DNA of 47,405 nt from Flavobacterium sp. A45 (GTDB lineage Bacteria > Bacteroidota > Bacteroidia > Flavobacteriales > Flavobacteriaceae), in contig NZ_MUNX01000086.1 in the NCBI RefSeq assembly GCF_002001005.1, forward strand, positions 1 through 47,405. The letters are read 5' to 3'. Under the pieces are notes generated by a model. The model was not told the origin of the DNA and did no database searches. It saw only the letters and a list, made by a program, of their open reading frames with translations. Below are positions 16,706 through 25,184 of the stretch, one piece after another (positions within the stretch are counted from its first letter, which is position 1; every line of letters begins with the position of its first letter). Both the position numbers and the translations under genes were made by a program.

Positions 16706-17236
16706 TTAAAATTGGAAAGCGGCTCCTATTTGAAAATTTTGATTTTTAGCATCGATGTTTTCAAAAGTATCATCCAGACCTGTGATGTATCTAGCATTTA
16801 TAGACAATCCAAGAGGTAGGTTAAGAGACGTTCCAAAAGCCCATGAAGGCACAAAACTGTTTACATCTGTATAGTCAACATTGTCTGAAACTACAAAACC
16901 AAATTGTGGTCCTGTTTCAAAGCTTAATAATTTAACAACATATATTTTTGCTAAAACAGGCACAGTAAGGTAATCGATCTTAGTGTCTTCAAAATTATCA
17001 GTCTCAAATCCTTCTTGAGAGTATTGTAATTCTGGTTGTATAAAAAGTAAACTCTTTATCAATGGGATTTCTTTATAAACACCAACATAAAGACCTGTTT
17101 TGGCACTTGTGTCCAAACCATTTCCACTAATATTAGAAATGTTGGCCCCTGCTCTAACACCCCAAGCTTGTGCTGAAACTGCATTAGATACTAATACTAT
17201 GAAAGCACTTAACAATAAAATTTTTAATGATCGCAT
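16706..17236 (-). CDS. Small outer-membrane beta-barrel protein, porin family
   Basis: A 176-residue protein with a clean signal peptide (cleavage after NAVSAQA) and alternating amphipathic strands, starting WGVRAGANISNISGNG and ending in the aromatic C-terminus FQIGAAFQF, typical of an 8-strand barrel inserted by the BAM complex. It belongs to the wide OmpX/PorT-like family of Bacteroidota. Function unknown. A TACTTTTG -7 box (minus, 17284-17291) is 48 bp upstream of the ATG. Confidence 0.87.
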   Translation of the reverse strand: MRSLKILLLSAFIVLVSNAVSAQAWGVRAGANISNISGNGLDTSAKTGLYVGVYKEIPLIKSLLFIQPELQYSQEGFETDNFEDTKIDYLTVPVLAKIYVVKLLSFETGPQFGFVVSDNVDYTDVNSFVPSWAFGTSLNLPLGLSINARYITGLDDTFENIDAKNQNFQIGAAFQF

Positions 17237-17546
17237 ATCTTTTGTTTTTAAATTAGTAACTCATTCATAGAGTTTATTGACCTCAAAAGTAGTATAATTT
17301 TTCAATTTTTACATGAATATACTACAAAAATACCTTTAAGCATATATTTAAATTTTTATAAATAAAGCGTTTAAATAGCTGAATATAATTACAATACAAT
17401 GTTAAAGTTTTTAAGATATAACGCCCGTTTTTGTAATATATTATGTTAACTTTGATTTAAGACGAGTAGTTTTGCGGATTATTAAATTTAAGTTGTTGGG
17501 ACCAATAAACATTATTTTTTTAAAATATAAAATCTAAATAAAAAGT
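17237..17546. other. Divergent intergenic region, no gene found
   Basis: AT-rich gap between the barrel gene (minus) and the AsmA-like gene (plus). It holds candidate -7 boxes for both: CAAAAGTA at 17284-17291 (TACTTTTG on minus) and TAACTTTG at 17447-17454 on plus. Nothing else is recognised. Confidence 0.5.
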
Positions 17547-20024
17547 ATGGGTGGGATTATAGAAAAAGGAAAAGGATTTTTCAAAACAGATAGATTTAGA
17601 AAAATTTTAAAAAGAATTAGCTATTTTATTATTGGTTTCTTAGGGTTAATACTTGTTTTCTTTATTGGATTGCGGATTTATTTTATTCAAAACAAAGAAA
17701 GCATAATGACCGAGATCAATCAAAAAATCAATGATAATATTTCGGGTCATGCGAGCATTGGCGATGTGGGGTACAAATTTTTAATAGGTTTTCCCAACTT
17801 TACGGTAGTTCTGAATAAAGTAGAATTGCAGGACAGTTTGTATGCCGTGCATAAAAGAAGCGTGCTTAAGGCCGAGGAAATCGAAGTGCGACTGAATGTG
17901 CTAAGTTTGTTGAACAAAAAAGTCGATATTGAGAAAGTTGTATTGATCGACACTAAAATCGATTTGTTTAAAGATAAAAACGGTGTTTCCAATTCGAATA
18001 TTTTTAGACCAAAACCCAAAACAAATAAGCCAAAAAGTAAAACTGAAACTGAAATCGATGAGGTTGATTTTAAGAATGTGGTCTTTATTTCTCAAAATCT
18101 GCAAAGAAATAAATTATTCCATTTTGAAGTGGCTTCTTTAAAAAGTAAAATAAATTATACCGATGATGGTTGGGATACTGATTTGCATCTTGATGTTTTT
18201 GCCAAAAGTATGGCTTTCAATACCAAACACGGAAGTTTTATTAAAGACAAAAGAGTAAAAGGAAAATTAGCGGTTCAATTTTCTAAAGCAAAAAATAAAA
18301 TCGATGTGCTTACAGAAGAACTTGGGATTGGTGAAGATGATTTTGATATTAAAGCGAGTTTTGGCTTAGAAAAAGAACATCCAATAATGAATATTAATAT
18401 CAAAACAAAGATTTTATGGCTGAACGCAGCTCATTTGTTGGACCCACATTTGTTTAAAATTCTGAATCATTTTAACTTAACCAAACCTCTGGATGCCCAA
18501 TGCAGTATTATTGGCGACATGAATGCCGAGGGAGATCCCGAAATTATTGTTGATGCCCAAATCAAGGATAATGTCTTGGTTTCTTCAGAAGGGGAAACCA
18601 CAGATTGTAGTTTTGAAGGGAGATATATCAATAATTTTAAGAATGGCTTGGGGAATAATGATATCAATTCGGCCGTTATAGTCAAAAATTTTAAAGGAAA
18701 TTATAAGGGAATACCAATAGTAATTCCAGCGGCAGCTATTAATAATTTAGAAAAACCGGTTGCAACTGGAGATTTGCATTCCAAGTTTGAGGTGGAAAAT
18801 TTAGGAAATGTTTTTGGGGATGAATTTATAAAGTTTAATGGTGGAACAGCCAATGTTGATTTAAAATTCAATGTCAATATTGTGGACTTGCGAATATCAA
18901 AACCTCACTTTACTGGAAAAGTAAATATAGAAAAGGCCAATATGCTTTTAAGGTCTAAAAACCTTACTTTTCAAACGAATATTCTCCTTGATTTTACAGA
19001 CGAAGCTTTATTTATTAGAAATATTAAGTATCAAAGAGATAAAAATATTTTTTTCTTAGATGGAAGAATAAACAATTTTCTTAATCTCTATTATGATGAT
19101 CCCGCAAAAATGGTGGCTGTCTTGAATATCAATAGCCCTTTTATGGATGTAAAAAAGTTTATGAGTGTTTTGGCTCATAGTGAAAAAAAGAACGAGGTTA
19201 AAAAAGTAGCAAGCAAATCAGATATTAAAAAACGAATAACGCTTGTTGAAAAATGTCAAGTAGTTTTAAATTTAAATCTTGACAAAATGGTGTATTCTAA
19301 TTTGACTGCCAAAAATGCAAAAATTATTGTTGTCGCCAAGAATCGACAATTTTTTGTCAAACAAGGAGCAATTGAAACCTGCGGGGGGAAAATAACATTC
19401 GCTTCTCAATTAATTCCAAATGGTAATTTATTTGATGTAAAAACAAATGTAAATATTGCAACGGTTAACATTCCTCAATTTTTAACATCTTTCAAAAATT
19501 TCGGAATTACATCCTTTCAGCCTAATGATATAAAAGGAAATCTTTCGGCAACGGCTGACATGTCGGCAAAAATGACTCAAAATGGAGATTTGGTTGACGA
19601 TTCGGTTAAAGGAAATTTGTATTATGATATCAAAAAAGGGGAACTGAACGATTTTAAGCCAATAATAAAAATTGGCAAGTTTGCTTTTCCAAACAGAGAT
19701 GTAAAACATATTGTTTTTAATGATTTGTCAGGACAATTGAATATGAGTGGTAGTTTTGTAAATGTTGATTATTTTAAAGTGAGTTCGAATGTGTTGAATT
19801 TTGATGTTGAGGGTATTTATTCATTCAAGAAAGGGACTAAATTAGGGTTGACGATTCCGCTTAGAAATCCAGAAGATGATTATAAAATTAAAGATCTAAA
19901 AGAAAGAGAAGCCAAGCGATACAAAGGAATCGTGTTGCATTTGTTGGTTGTGGACGGAAATAATGGTGAAATGAAAATTAAAATGGGAAGTCTTCCAAAG
20001 GATAATAAAAAAAGTAAATCATGA
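17547..20024 (+). CDS. AsmA-like family protein
   Basis: An 825-residue envelope protein with one N-terminal membrane segment (ISYFIIGFLGLILVFFIGLR, about 26-45) followed by a long beta-rich body. AsmA/TamB-type proteins are thought to bridge inner and outer membranes and carry lipids. The N-terminal DIEKVVLIDTKIDLFKDKNG segment and the C-terminal region with GNLSATADMSAKM and LNFDVEGIYSF are typical. The AsmA-type start around HASIGDVGYKFLIGFPNFTV is also typical. Translationally coupled to the next gene by an ATGA overlap. Confidence 0.88.
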   Translation: MGGIIEKGKGFFKTDRFRKILKRISYFIIGFLGLILVFFIGLRIYFIQNKESIMTEINQKINDNISGHASIGDVGYKFLIGFPNFTVVLNKVELQDSLYAVHKRSVLKAEEIEVRLNVLSLLNKKVDIEKVVLIDTKIDLFKDKNGVSNSNIFRPKPKTNKPKSKTETEIDEVDFKNVVFISQNLQRNKLFHFEVASLKSKINYTDDGWDTDLHLDVFAKSMAFNTKHGSFIKDKRVKGKLAVQFSKAKNKIDVLTEELGIGEDDFDIKASFGLEKEHPIMNINIKTKILWLNAAHLLDPHLFKILNHFNLTKPLDAQCSIIGDMNAEGDPEIIVDAQIKDNVLVSSEGETTDCSFEGRYINNFKNGLGNNDINSAVIVKNFKGNYKGIPIVIPAAAINNLEKPVATGDLHSKFEVENLGNVFGDEFIKFNGGTANVDLKFNVNIVDLRISKPHFTGKVNIEKANMLLRSKNLTFQTNILLDFTDEALFIRNIKYQRDKNIFFLDGRINNFLNLYYDDPAKMVAVLNINSPFMDVKKFMSVLAHSEKKNEVKKVASKSDIKKRITLVEKCQVVLNLNLDKMVYSNLTAKNAKIIVVAKNRQFFVKQGAIETCGGKITFASQLIPNGNLFDVKTNVNIATVNIPQFLTSFKNFGITSFQPNDIKGNLSATADMSAKMTQNGDLVDDSVKGNLYYDIKKGELNDFKPIIKIGKFAFPNRDVKHIVFNDLSGQLNMSGSFVNVDYFKVSSNVLNFDVEGIYSFKKGTKLGLTIPLRNPEDDYKIKDLKEREAKRYKGIVLHLLVVDGNNGEMKIKMGSLPKDNKKSKS

Positions 20025-20530
20025 GAGCATTATTTTTAAGTTTAGCGGTATTGACATTAGTCAGTTTTGATTCTTTGCAATATAAAGAATCCGACGAAAA
20101 AGAACAAGTTAATAAAACGCTTGATGCTTGGCATAAGGCGGCAGCCGAAGCTAAATTCGATGTTTATTTCGGAATGATGACCGAAGATGCTATTTATATT
20201 GGAACCGATCCTACTGAAAATTGGGACTTGAAAGCGTTTCAAGCATTTGCAAAGCCTTATTTTGATAAAGGAAAAGCTTGGAGTTTTAAAGCTATTGACC
20301 GCAATATTTATTTTGATAAATCCGGTAAATTAGCTTGGTTTGATGAGTTGCTGAATACTCAAATGAAAATTTGCAGAGGTTCGGGCGTTCTCGTAAAAAT
20401 AGGTAAAGAATGGAAAGTTAAACATTATGTTTTATCGATGACCATTCCAAATGATAATACTAATGAAGTGGTAAAGATCATTGCACCTATTGAAGATGTT
20501 TTGATACAAAAGATGCAACCCAAACGATAA
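20021..20530 (+). CDS. SnoaL/NTF2-like exported protein
   Basis: A 169-residue protein with a short signal peptide (MRALFLSLAVLTLVSF). The body resembles the NTF2/SnoaL fold: a long N-terminal helix (VNKTLDAWHKAAAEAKFDVYF), then MTEDAIYIGTDPTENWD and a final strand set ending VLVKIGKEWKVKHYVLSMTI. The fold is found in small enzymes and binding proteins, so the function is not fixed. Its ATG overlaps the stop of the AsmA gene (ATGA), so the two are co-translated. The product may act in the periplasm alongside the AsmA-like protein. Confidence 0.83.
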   Translation: MRALFLSLAVLTLVSFDSLQYKESDEKEQVNKTLDAWHKAAAEAKFDVYFGMMTEDAIYIGTDPTENWDLKAFQAFAKPYFDKGKAWSFKAIDRNIYFDKSGKLAWFDELLNTQMKICRGSGVLVKIGKEWKVKHYVLSMTIPNDNTNEVVKIIAPIEDVLIQKMQPKR

Positions 20531-20576
20531 TTTTTGATTTTTTCGTTACTTAAGCTTTCATTCTTATATTATTCCT

Positions 20577-20584
20577 TAATTTTG
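20577..20584 (+). promoter_or_regulatory. Candidate -7 box of trmB
   Basis: TAATTTTG matches TAnnTTTG, 19 bp before the GTG start of trmB. No -33 TTTG is evident. Confidence 0.4.
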
Positions 20585-20603
20585 CCGAAATAGCAATTAT
20601 ATC

Positions 20604-21278
20604 GTGGGAAGTAAAAATAAATTAAAAAGGTTCAAAGAAAACGAAACATTCAATAACGTTTTTCAACCAACAAGAGAAGAAGTAGTCGGAGATTTATTCC
20701 CCCTGAGAGGAAAATGGAATTCAGATTTTTTTAAAAACGAAAATCCATTAGTGCTTGAATTGGGTTGTGGCAAAGGAGAATATTCTGTTGGATTGGCCGA
20801 GAGATATCCCAATAAAAACTTTGTAGGAATCGATATCAAAGGAGCCCGTTTTTGGCGTGGTGCAAAAACTGCTGTTGAAACAGGATTGCATAACGTGGCT
20901 TTTATTCGAACTCAAATCGAATTAATCAACCACATTTTTGCTGAGAACGAAGTGGATGAAATCTGGATTACTTTTCCAGATCCCCAAATAAAATATAAAA
21001 GAACGAAGCATAGAATGACCAATTCAGAATTTCTGCAATTGTATAAAAAAATCCTCAAAAAAGAGGGCGTTGTCAATCTTAAAACCGATAGTGAATTCAT
21101 GCATGGCTATACTTTGGGATTGTTGCATGGCGAAGGTCACGAGGTTTTGTATGCCAATCATAATGTTTATGTAAACGAAGGAAGTCCAGAAGAAGTAACT
21201 GCTTTTCAGACATTTTACGAAAAACAATATTTGGAAATTAACAAAGCAATTACGTATATTCGTTTTAAAATCAAATAG
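20604..21278 (+). CDS. trmB: tRNA (guanine46-N7)-methyltransferase
   Basis: A 224-residue SAM-dependent methyltransferase that makes m7G46 in the variable loop of many tRNAs. Seen: the SAM-binding loop VLELGCGKGEYSVGLA near residue 50, NFVGIDIKGARFWRGA near 75, and the family signature ITFPDPQIKYKRTKHRM near 115-130, where TrmB binds and positions tRNA. The start is a GTG at 20604, chosen because it is in frame with the conserved start (GSKNKLKRF) and has a -7 box 19 bp upstream. Confidence 0.94.
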   Translation: MGSKNKLKRFKENETFNNVFQPTREEVVGDLFPLRGKWNSDFFKNENPLVLELGCGKGEYSVGLAERYPNKNFVGIDIKGARFWRGAKTAVETGLHNVAFIRTQIELINHIFAENEVDEIWITFPDPQIKYKRTKHRMTNSEFLQLYKKILKKEGVVNLKTDSEFMHGYTLGLLHGEGHEVLYANHNVYVNEGSPEEVTAFQTFYEKQYLEINKAITYIRFKIK

Positions 21279-21337
21279 TTTTCAGAGGTGGTTTTCAGTT
21301 TGTAGCTGATACTACAAATTGGAATTTCAAATTAAGT

Positions 21338-21973
21338 ATGACATTATTATTGCCTTTTTTTCTCGGATTTATTATAGCTGCAATTGGAATTACTCCTCCA
21401 GGGTTGATTAATATGACAGCGGCAAAAGTAAGCTTGAAAGACGGCAGAAACGAGGCTATTTCTTTTGCCATAGGTGCAACAGTCATTGTTTTTTTTCAGA
21501 CATTCTTAGCTTTATTATTTGCAAATTTTATCAATAGTCGACCTGATATCATAAGCAGTCTTCAGGAAATTGGGCTGTTTATATTTATTACGCTGACCAT
21601 TTATTTTTTTTGGAAGGCCCAAAAACCAAAATTGCCTAAGTCGGAAACCAAAGTTCGCAGTAAAACGAATCGCTTTTTTTTGGGAATGTTACTCTCAGCA
21701 TTGAATTTATTCCCTATTCCGTATTATGTTTTTGTGTCCATCACGCTATCTACTTATGGGTATTTTTATTTTTTGGAATCTTTTATTTCTGCATTTGTAG
21801 CTGGTGTTGTGGTTGGTTCATTCTTGGTTTTTTATCTCTATATTGTATATTTCAAAAAAAGGGAAGCAAAATCCTCTTTTTTGATCAATAATGGAAATTA
21901 TATTATAGGTTCTATTACCGGATTGGTTTCGATAGTTACACTTTTCAAGCTCATTAAGGGGTATTTTGGATAA
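21338..21973 (+). CDS. LysE/RhtB-family amino-acid exporter
   Basis: A 211-residue inner-membrane protein with about six membrane segments. The N-terminal GFIIAAIGITPPGLINMTAAKVSLKDGRN segment is the LysE-type signature (PPG followed by a Lys/Arg-rich loop). Family members export basic or neutral amino acids, or homoserine-type compounds; the substrate here is unknown. It runs in the same direction as trmB, 59 bp downstream, and is 4 bp ahead of the alkyltransferase-like gene. Confidence 0.82.
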   Translation: MTLLLPFFLGFIIAAIGITPPGLINMTAAKVSLKDGRNEAISFAIGATVIVFFQTFLALLFANFINSRPDIISSLQEIGLFIFITLTIYFFWKAQKPKLPKSETKVRSKTNRFFLGMLLSALNLFPIPYYVFVSITLSTYGYFYFLESFISAFVAGVVVGSFLVFYLYIVYFKKREAKSSFLINNGNYIIGSITGLVSIVTLFKLIKGYFG

Positions 21974-21977
21974 AAAA

Positions 21978-22310
21978 ATGGAATTAACAAACGACAATTT
22001 TTTTGAAAGAGTTTATGCTGTAGCCAGACAAATTCCATATGGGAAAGTCACATCTTATGGCGCAATTGCCAAAGTTTTGGGAGCAGCACGTTCTGCCAGA
22101 ATGGTGGGTTGGGCTATGAATGCTGCGCACAATCTTGAAGACGTTCCTGCACATCGAGTGGTTAATAGAAAAGGATTGCTAACAGGAAAACACCATTTTG
22201 ACGGAACCAATCTGATGCAACAATTACTCGAAAGTGAGGGTATTGTTGTCGAGGATAATCAGATTATTAACTTTGAGGATGTTTTTTGGGATCCCCAAAT
22301 GAAGTTTTAA
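21978..22310 (+). CDS. Alkyltransferase-like (ATL) protein, MGMT family without the active Cys
   Basis: A 110-residue protein of the O6-alkylguanine-DNA alkyltransferase fold. The active-site motif PCHRV of real alkyltransferases reads PAHRV here (Ala58 in place of Cys), so it cannot accept an alkyl group. Known ATL proteins bind O6-alkylguanine, flip the base and flag it for nucleotide excision repair. The DNA-binding helix with SARMVGWAMN carries the intercalating Arg. The ATG at 21978 is preferred to a TTG at 21966, which would lengthen the protein by four residues and overlap the upstream stop. Confidence 0.87.
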   Translation: MELTNDNFFERVYAVARQIPYGKVTSYGAIAKVLGAARSARMVGWAMNAAHNLEDVPAHRVVNRKGLLTGKHHFDGTNLMQQLLESEGIVVEDNQIINFEDVFWDPQMKF

Positions 22311-22426
22311 TTCTGTATTTCTTCTATTTGTAGTTACTGTTTTTGAATGATTTTATAAGTGCAAAAACGACAACAGTAACTATAGGTTTAAATATGTGTC
22401 ACTATCAATAAATCCAATCCAAATCC

Positions 22427-22457
22427 TTTATAATAAGAACATAATCCGTTATCTTTG
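22427..22457 (+). promoter_or_regulatory. Candidate promoter of mrp
   Basis: TATCTTTG (22450-22457) matches TAnnTTTG; an imperfect -33 TTTA (22427-22430) sits 19 bp upstream. This leaves a leader of about 130 nt before the ATG at 22595; I see no riboswitch-like fold in it. Confidence 0.45.
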
Positions 22458-22594
22458 CAATCTAAAATTAGTTTAAATAAAGATAGGTTTTAAAGGTGTT
22501 CTAGACTTAAAAATCTGTAAGAGTTAATCACAAGATTTTAAATAAAATCAATTTTAGGGTGATAGAATGTTCCAAATAAAAAAAATACTTACGC

Positions 22595-23722
22595 ATGAAA
22601 TTAGATAGAAAAGATATTCTTAAGGCATTAGAAACAATAACTATTGCTGGAGAAGGTAAAAATATGGTAGAAAGTGGCGCCATTGCAAATGTGGTGACTT
22701 TTGGAGATGAGGTTGTTGTTGATTTAGTTTTGCATACACCAGCAATGCACATCAAGAAAAGAGCTGAAGATGATATTAGAAAAACAATTCATGATTTGGT
22801 TTCACCAGATGCCAAAATTAAAGTAAACATAAAAGTAGAAGTTCCGGAAAAGAATGAAATCAAAGGAAAAGCTATTCCAGGGATAAAAAATATTATCGCA
22901 GTTGCTTCTGGTAAAGGGGGTGTTGGAAAATCAACTGTTACGGCCAATTTAGCGGTAACATTAGCTAAAATGGGATTTGCAGTAGGGATATTGGATGCCG
23001 ATATTTATGGCCCATCGATGCCAATCATGTTTGATGTAGAAAATGAAAAACCAATTTCGGTTGAGGTTGATGGGAAATCAAAGATGAAACCGGTTGAAAG
23101 TTATGGCGTAAAAATGCTATCTATAGGATTTTTTACTTCTCCAAGTCAAGCGGTAATCTGGAGAGGTCCAATGGCATCTAAAGCGTTGAATCAGATGATT
23201 TTTGATGCCAATTGGGGAGAATTAGACTTTATGTTGATTGATTTGCCTCCAGGAACAGGAGATATTCATTTATCAATTATGCAATCACTGCCAGTTACTG
23301 GTGCTGTTGTAGTAAGTACACCACAAGCTGTTGCACTTGCTGATGCCAAGAAAGGAGTTTCTATGTTTTTGTCAGAAGCGATAAATGTACCTGTTTTGGG
23401 AATTGTAGAGAACATGGCCTATTTTACACCAGAAGAATTGCCTAACAATAAATATTATATCTTTGGAAAAGAAGGAGCTAAGGATCTTGCAGAAGATTTA
23501 GGAGTTGCTTTTCTAGGAGAAGTGCCAATTGTGCAGTCTATTCGCGAAGCTGGAGATTATGGTCGTCCGGCAGCATTGCAAACAGGTTCTATTATTGAAA
23601 ATGTTTTTGACGAGATAACACGAAACGTAGTTAGTGAAGTTGTAAACAGAAATGAAAATCTCGAACCTACTGAGGCAATCAAAATTACAACAATGGCCGG
23701 ATGTTCGGCTGTTAAGAAATAA
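22595..23722 (+). CDS. mrp: Mrp/NBP35-type Fe-S cluster carrier ATPase (CxxC absent)
   Basis: A 375-residue P-loop ATPase. Residues 1-85 form the MIP18-like (DUF59) domain, and the deviant Walker A motif GKGGVGKS is at 106-113. Mrp/ApbC proteins hold an iron-sulfur cluster on a C-terminal CxxC and pass it to client enzymes. That pair is missing here: after ENMAY the sequence reads FTPEELPNNKYYIFGKEG, where E. coli Mrp has two Cys. It runs just ahead of the NifU-like gene, so a role in Fe-S cluster trafficking is likely, but cluster carriage itself is doubtful. The C-terminus carries a lone Cys in MAGCSAVKK. Confidence 0.9.
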   Translation: MKLDRKDILKALETITIAGEGKNMVESGAIANVVTFGDEVVVDLVLHTPAMHIKKRAEDDIRKTIHDLVSPDAKIKVNIKVEVPEKNEIKGKAIPGIKNIIAVASGKGGVGKSTVTANLAVTLAKMGFAVGILDADIYGPSMPIMFDVENEKPISVEVDGKSKMKPVESYGVKMLSIGFFTSPSQAVIWRGPMASKALNQMIFDANWGELDFMLIDLPPGTGDIHLSIMQSLPVTGAVVVSTPQAVALADAKKGVSMFLSEAINVPVLGIVENMAYFTPEELPNNKYYIFGKEGAKDLAEDLGVAFLGEVPIVQSIREAGDYGRPAALQTGSIIENVFDEITRNVVSEVVNRNENLEPTEAIKITTMAGCSAVKK

Positions 23723-23734
23723 GATTTTTAGAGC

Positions 23735-23758
23735 GCTCGATTTTTAGAATAATCGAGC
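23735..23758. repeat. Hairpin between mrp and nfu
   Basis: GCTCGATT (23735-23742) pairs perfectly with AATCGAGC (23751-23758) across an 8-base loop, without a T-run. Downstream, AATAATCGA-like words recur (around 23768 and 23783). It may be a processing or attenuation site between the two genes, or a dispersed repeat. Confidence 0.4.
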
Positions 23759-23799
23759 AATCCAATAATCGAATAATCATAAATTCGAATAATCTAAAT

Positions 23800-24039
23800 A
23801 TGAAAACAGAAGAATTAACAAATAATGTTCTAAAAGCACTAGAGGAAATCAGACCTTTTCTGAATTCAGATGGTGGAGACATTACGCTTATTTCAATTGA
23901 TGAAGGAAAACACGTAAAAGTACGCCTTGAAGGAGCGTGTACAAGTTGTAGCGTAAATCAAATGACTTTAAGAGCAGGAGTGGAGACAACCATTAAAAAG
24001 TATGCTCCTCAAATAGAAACAGTTGTTAATGTTATGTAA
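23800..24039 (+). CDS. nfu: NifU C-terminal-like Fe-S scaffold (Nfu)
   Basis: A 79-residue Nfu-type protein that assembles or relays a [4Fe-4S] cluster. The cluster ligands are Cys47 and Cys50 (GACTSCSV). The preceding segment RPFLNSDGGDITLISI is the normal family start. Nfu dimers hold one cluster between two CxxC pairs. It lies 77 bp after mrp in the same direction, so the two probably share transcripts and hand clusters to the same clients. Confidence 0.92.
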   Translation: MKTEELTNNVLKALEEIRPFLNSDGGDITLISIDEGKHVKVRLEGACTSCSVNQMTLRAGVETTIKKYAPQIETVVNVM

Positions 24040-24277
24040 GGCGCTGAAAAATAGATAATTGGTTGTTTGTTTTGATCTTAAGGATGATTTTGTATTGAAA
24101 AATAGTCAAGTAAAAAATGATAAAAGTCATATTTACTCTTGTTAAATAAAGGGTTCGTACTTGTTAAAATTCAATAAAAAGGTTTTTTTAAAAGATTATT
24201 ATTAATGAATTACCAATAAAACAGCAGTTTATTTTATTATACACAAAAAAGCATGTGAATAATTCAATATTTTTTTC

Positions 24278-24307
24278 TTTGAAAATTCAAATAAAAATTT
24301 ACTTTTG
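24278..24307 (+). promoter_or_regulatory. Promoter of the exported 158-residue protein gene
   Basis: TTTG (24278-24281), an 18-bp spacer and TACTTTTG (24300-24307) match both consensus elements. The ATG at 24334 is about 20 nt past the predicted start. Confidence 0.65.
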
Positions 24308-24333
24308 TAGCACTAACCTATAAAATTTGAATT

Positions 24334-24810
24334 ATGAGAAAGAAGTACTTATTAATTGTTCTATTTTTGTGTTTTTATAAAAATTATGGACAAGAACCAA
24401 TTCAAGAGGCATATGTGTCCAAAACACATGTTCTGGTTGAAGATGATGAATGGAATGAAGTTAATTACAGTTCCATGGTTGATATTTTTTCAAATAGACA
24501 AGGACAATTAAAGATAGCTAATGCTGAATTTTTGACTGAACTAAGCGGAGGCAAGGCTAAGATGTTGGATAAAAGCGCATACATTACAGCGGTATTGGAT
24601 TCGCAAGTATTAACTAAAAGTAAAACTGAAAAAAATGGTTTGCTGAGTTTAACCTATGAGGGAAAATTAGTGTTTAAAACTTTTGAAGGTTCTTACGCAC
24701 CGCCAGTGAAAGTTACTTTCATAGTGAATCAGGCAGATGTTATTGGTTTGAAAATTCATAATAACGAAAATAGTAAAGATTACGCATTGGATCTTACAAT
24801 AAAGGATTAA
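24334..24810 (+). CDS. Hypothetical exported protein, 158 residues
   Basis: A signal peptide (MRKKYLLIVLFLCFYKNYGQ) is followed by a beta-rich body. I do not recognise the family. It has its own promoter and terminator, separating it from the iron-sulfur genes on either side, so it is probably not part of that pathway despite its position. The mature protein has no Cys and no evident catalytic motif. Confidence 0.75.
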   Translation: MRKKYLLIVLFLCFYKNYGQEPIQEAYVSKTHVLVEDDEWNEVNYSSMVDIFSNRQGQLKIANAEFLTELSGGKAKMLDKSAYITAVLDSQVLTKSKTEKNGLLSLTYEGKLVFKTFEGSYAPPVKVTFIVNQADVIGLKIHNNENSKDYALDLTIKD

Positions 24811-24840
24811 AATCGAGGTTTTAAACAACTTCGATTTTTT
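24809..24840 (+). terminator. Terminator of the 158-residue protein gene
   Basis: AATCGAGGTT pairs with AACTTCGATT (one G-U pair) across TTAAAC, then a T-run. It lies right after the stop codon. Confidence 0.8.
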
Positions 24841-24860
24841 AATAAAAGTTAAATTACAGA

Positions 24861-25178
24861 ATGGACGTTTTAATAAAAATTAAAGATAGAGAAGGAGTTG
24901 TTCATGAATTACAAGCCCCGACAGATATGGCGATGAACATAATGGAATTGTGCAAAGCCTATGAGCTTCCGGTTGAAGGAACTTGTGGTGGTATGGCGAT
25001 GTGCGCTTCCTGTCAATGTTATGTTCTGAATGATGTCCCATTGCCAGAAATGGGTGATGATGAAGAAGCTATGTTATCAGAAGCTTTTTATGTAAAATCA
25101 AACAGCCGTTTGGGGTGTCAAATCCCTATTACTGAAAGCCTTGAAGGGTTGGAATTGGAGTTGGCTCCAGAAAATTAA
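24861..25178 (+). CDS. [2Fe-2S] ferredoxin, adrenodoxin type
   Basis: A 105-residue electron carrier. Cluster ligands are Cys42, Cys48, Cys51 and Cys86 (C-x5-C-x2-C then a distal Cys in LGCQIPI), the pattern of the ISC/adrenodoxin-type ferredoxins. These serve Fe-S cluster assembly and P450-type monooxygenases. Proximity to mrp and nfu favours the cluster-assembly role. Its stop lies 6 bp from that of the convergent SGNH hydrolase gene. Confidence 0.92.
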   Translation: MDVLIKIKDREGVVHELQAPTDMAMNIMELCKAYELPVEGTCGGMAMCASCQCYVLNDVPLPEMGDDEEAMLSEAFYVKSNSRLGCQIPITESLEGLELELAPEN

Positions 25179-25184
25179 TAATTT

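Noticed and set aside
22566..22606. Small open frame overlapping the mrp start (leader peptide)
   Set aside because: Thirteen codons beginning at an ATG with no conserved feature; chance is the simpler explanation.
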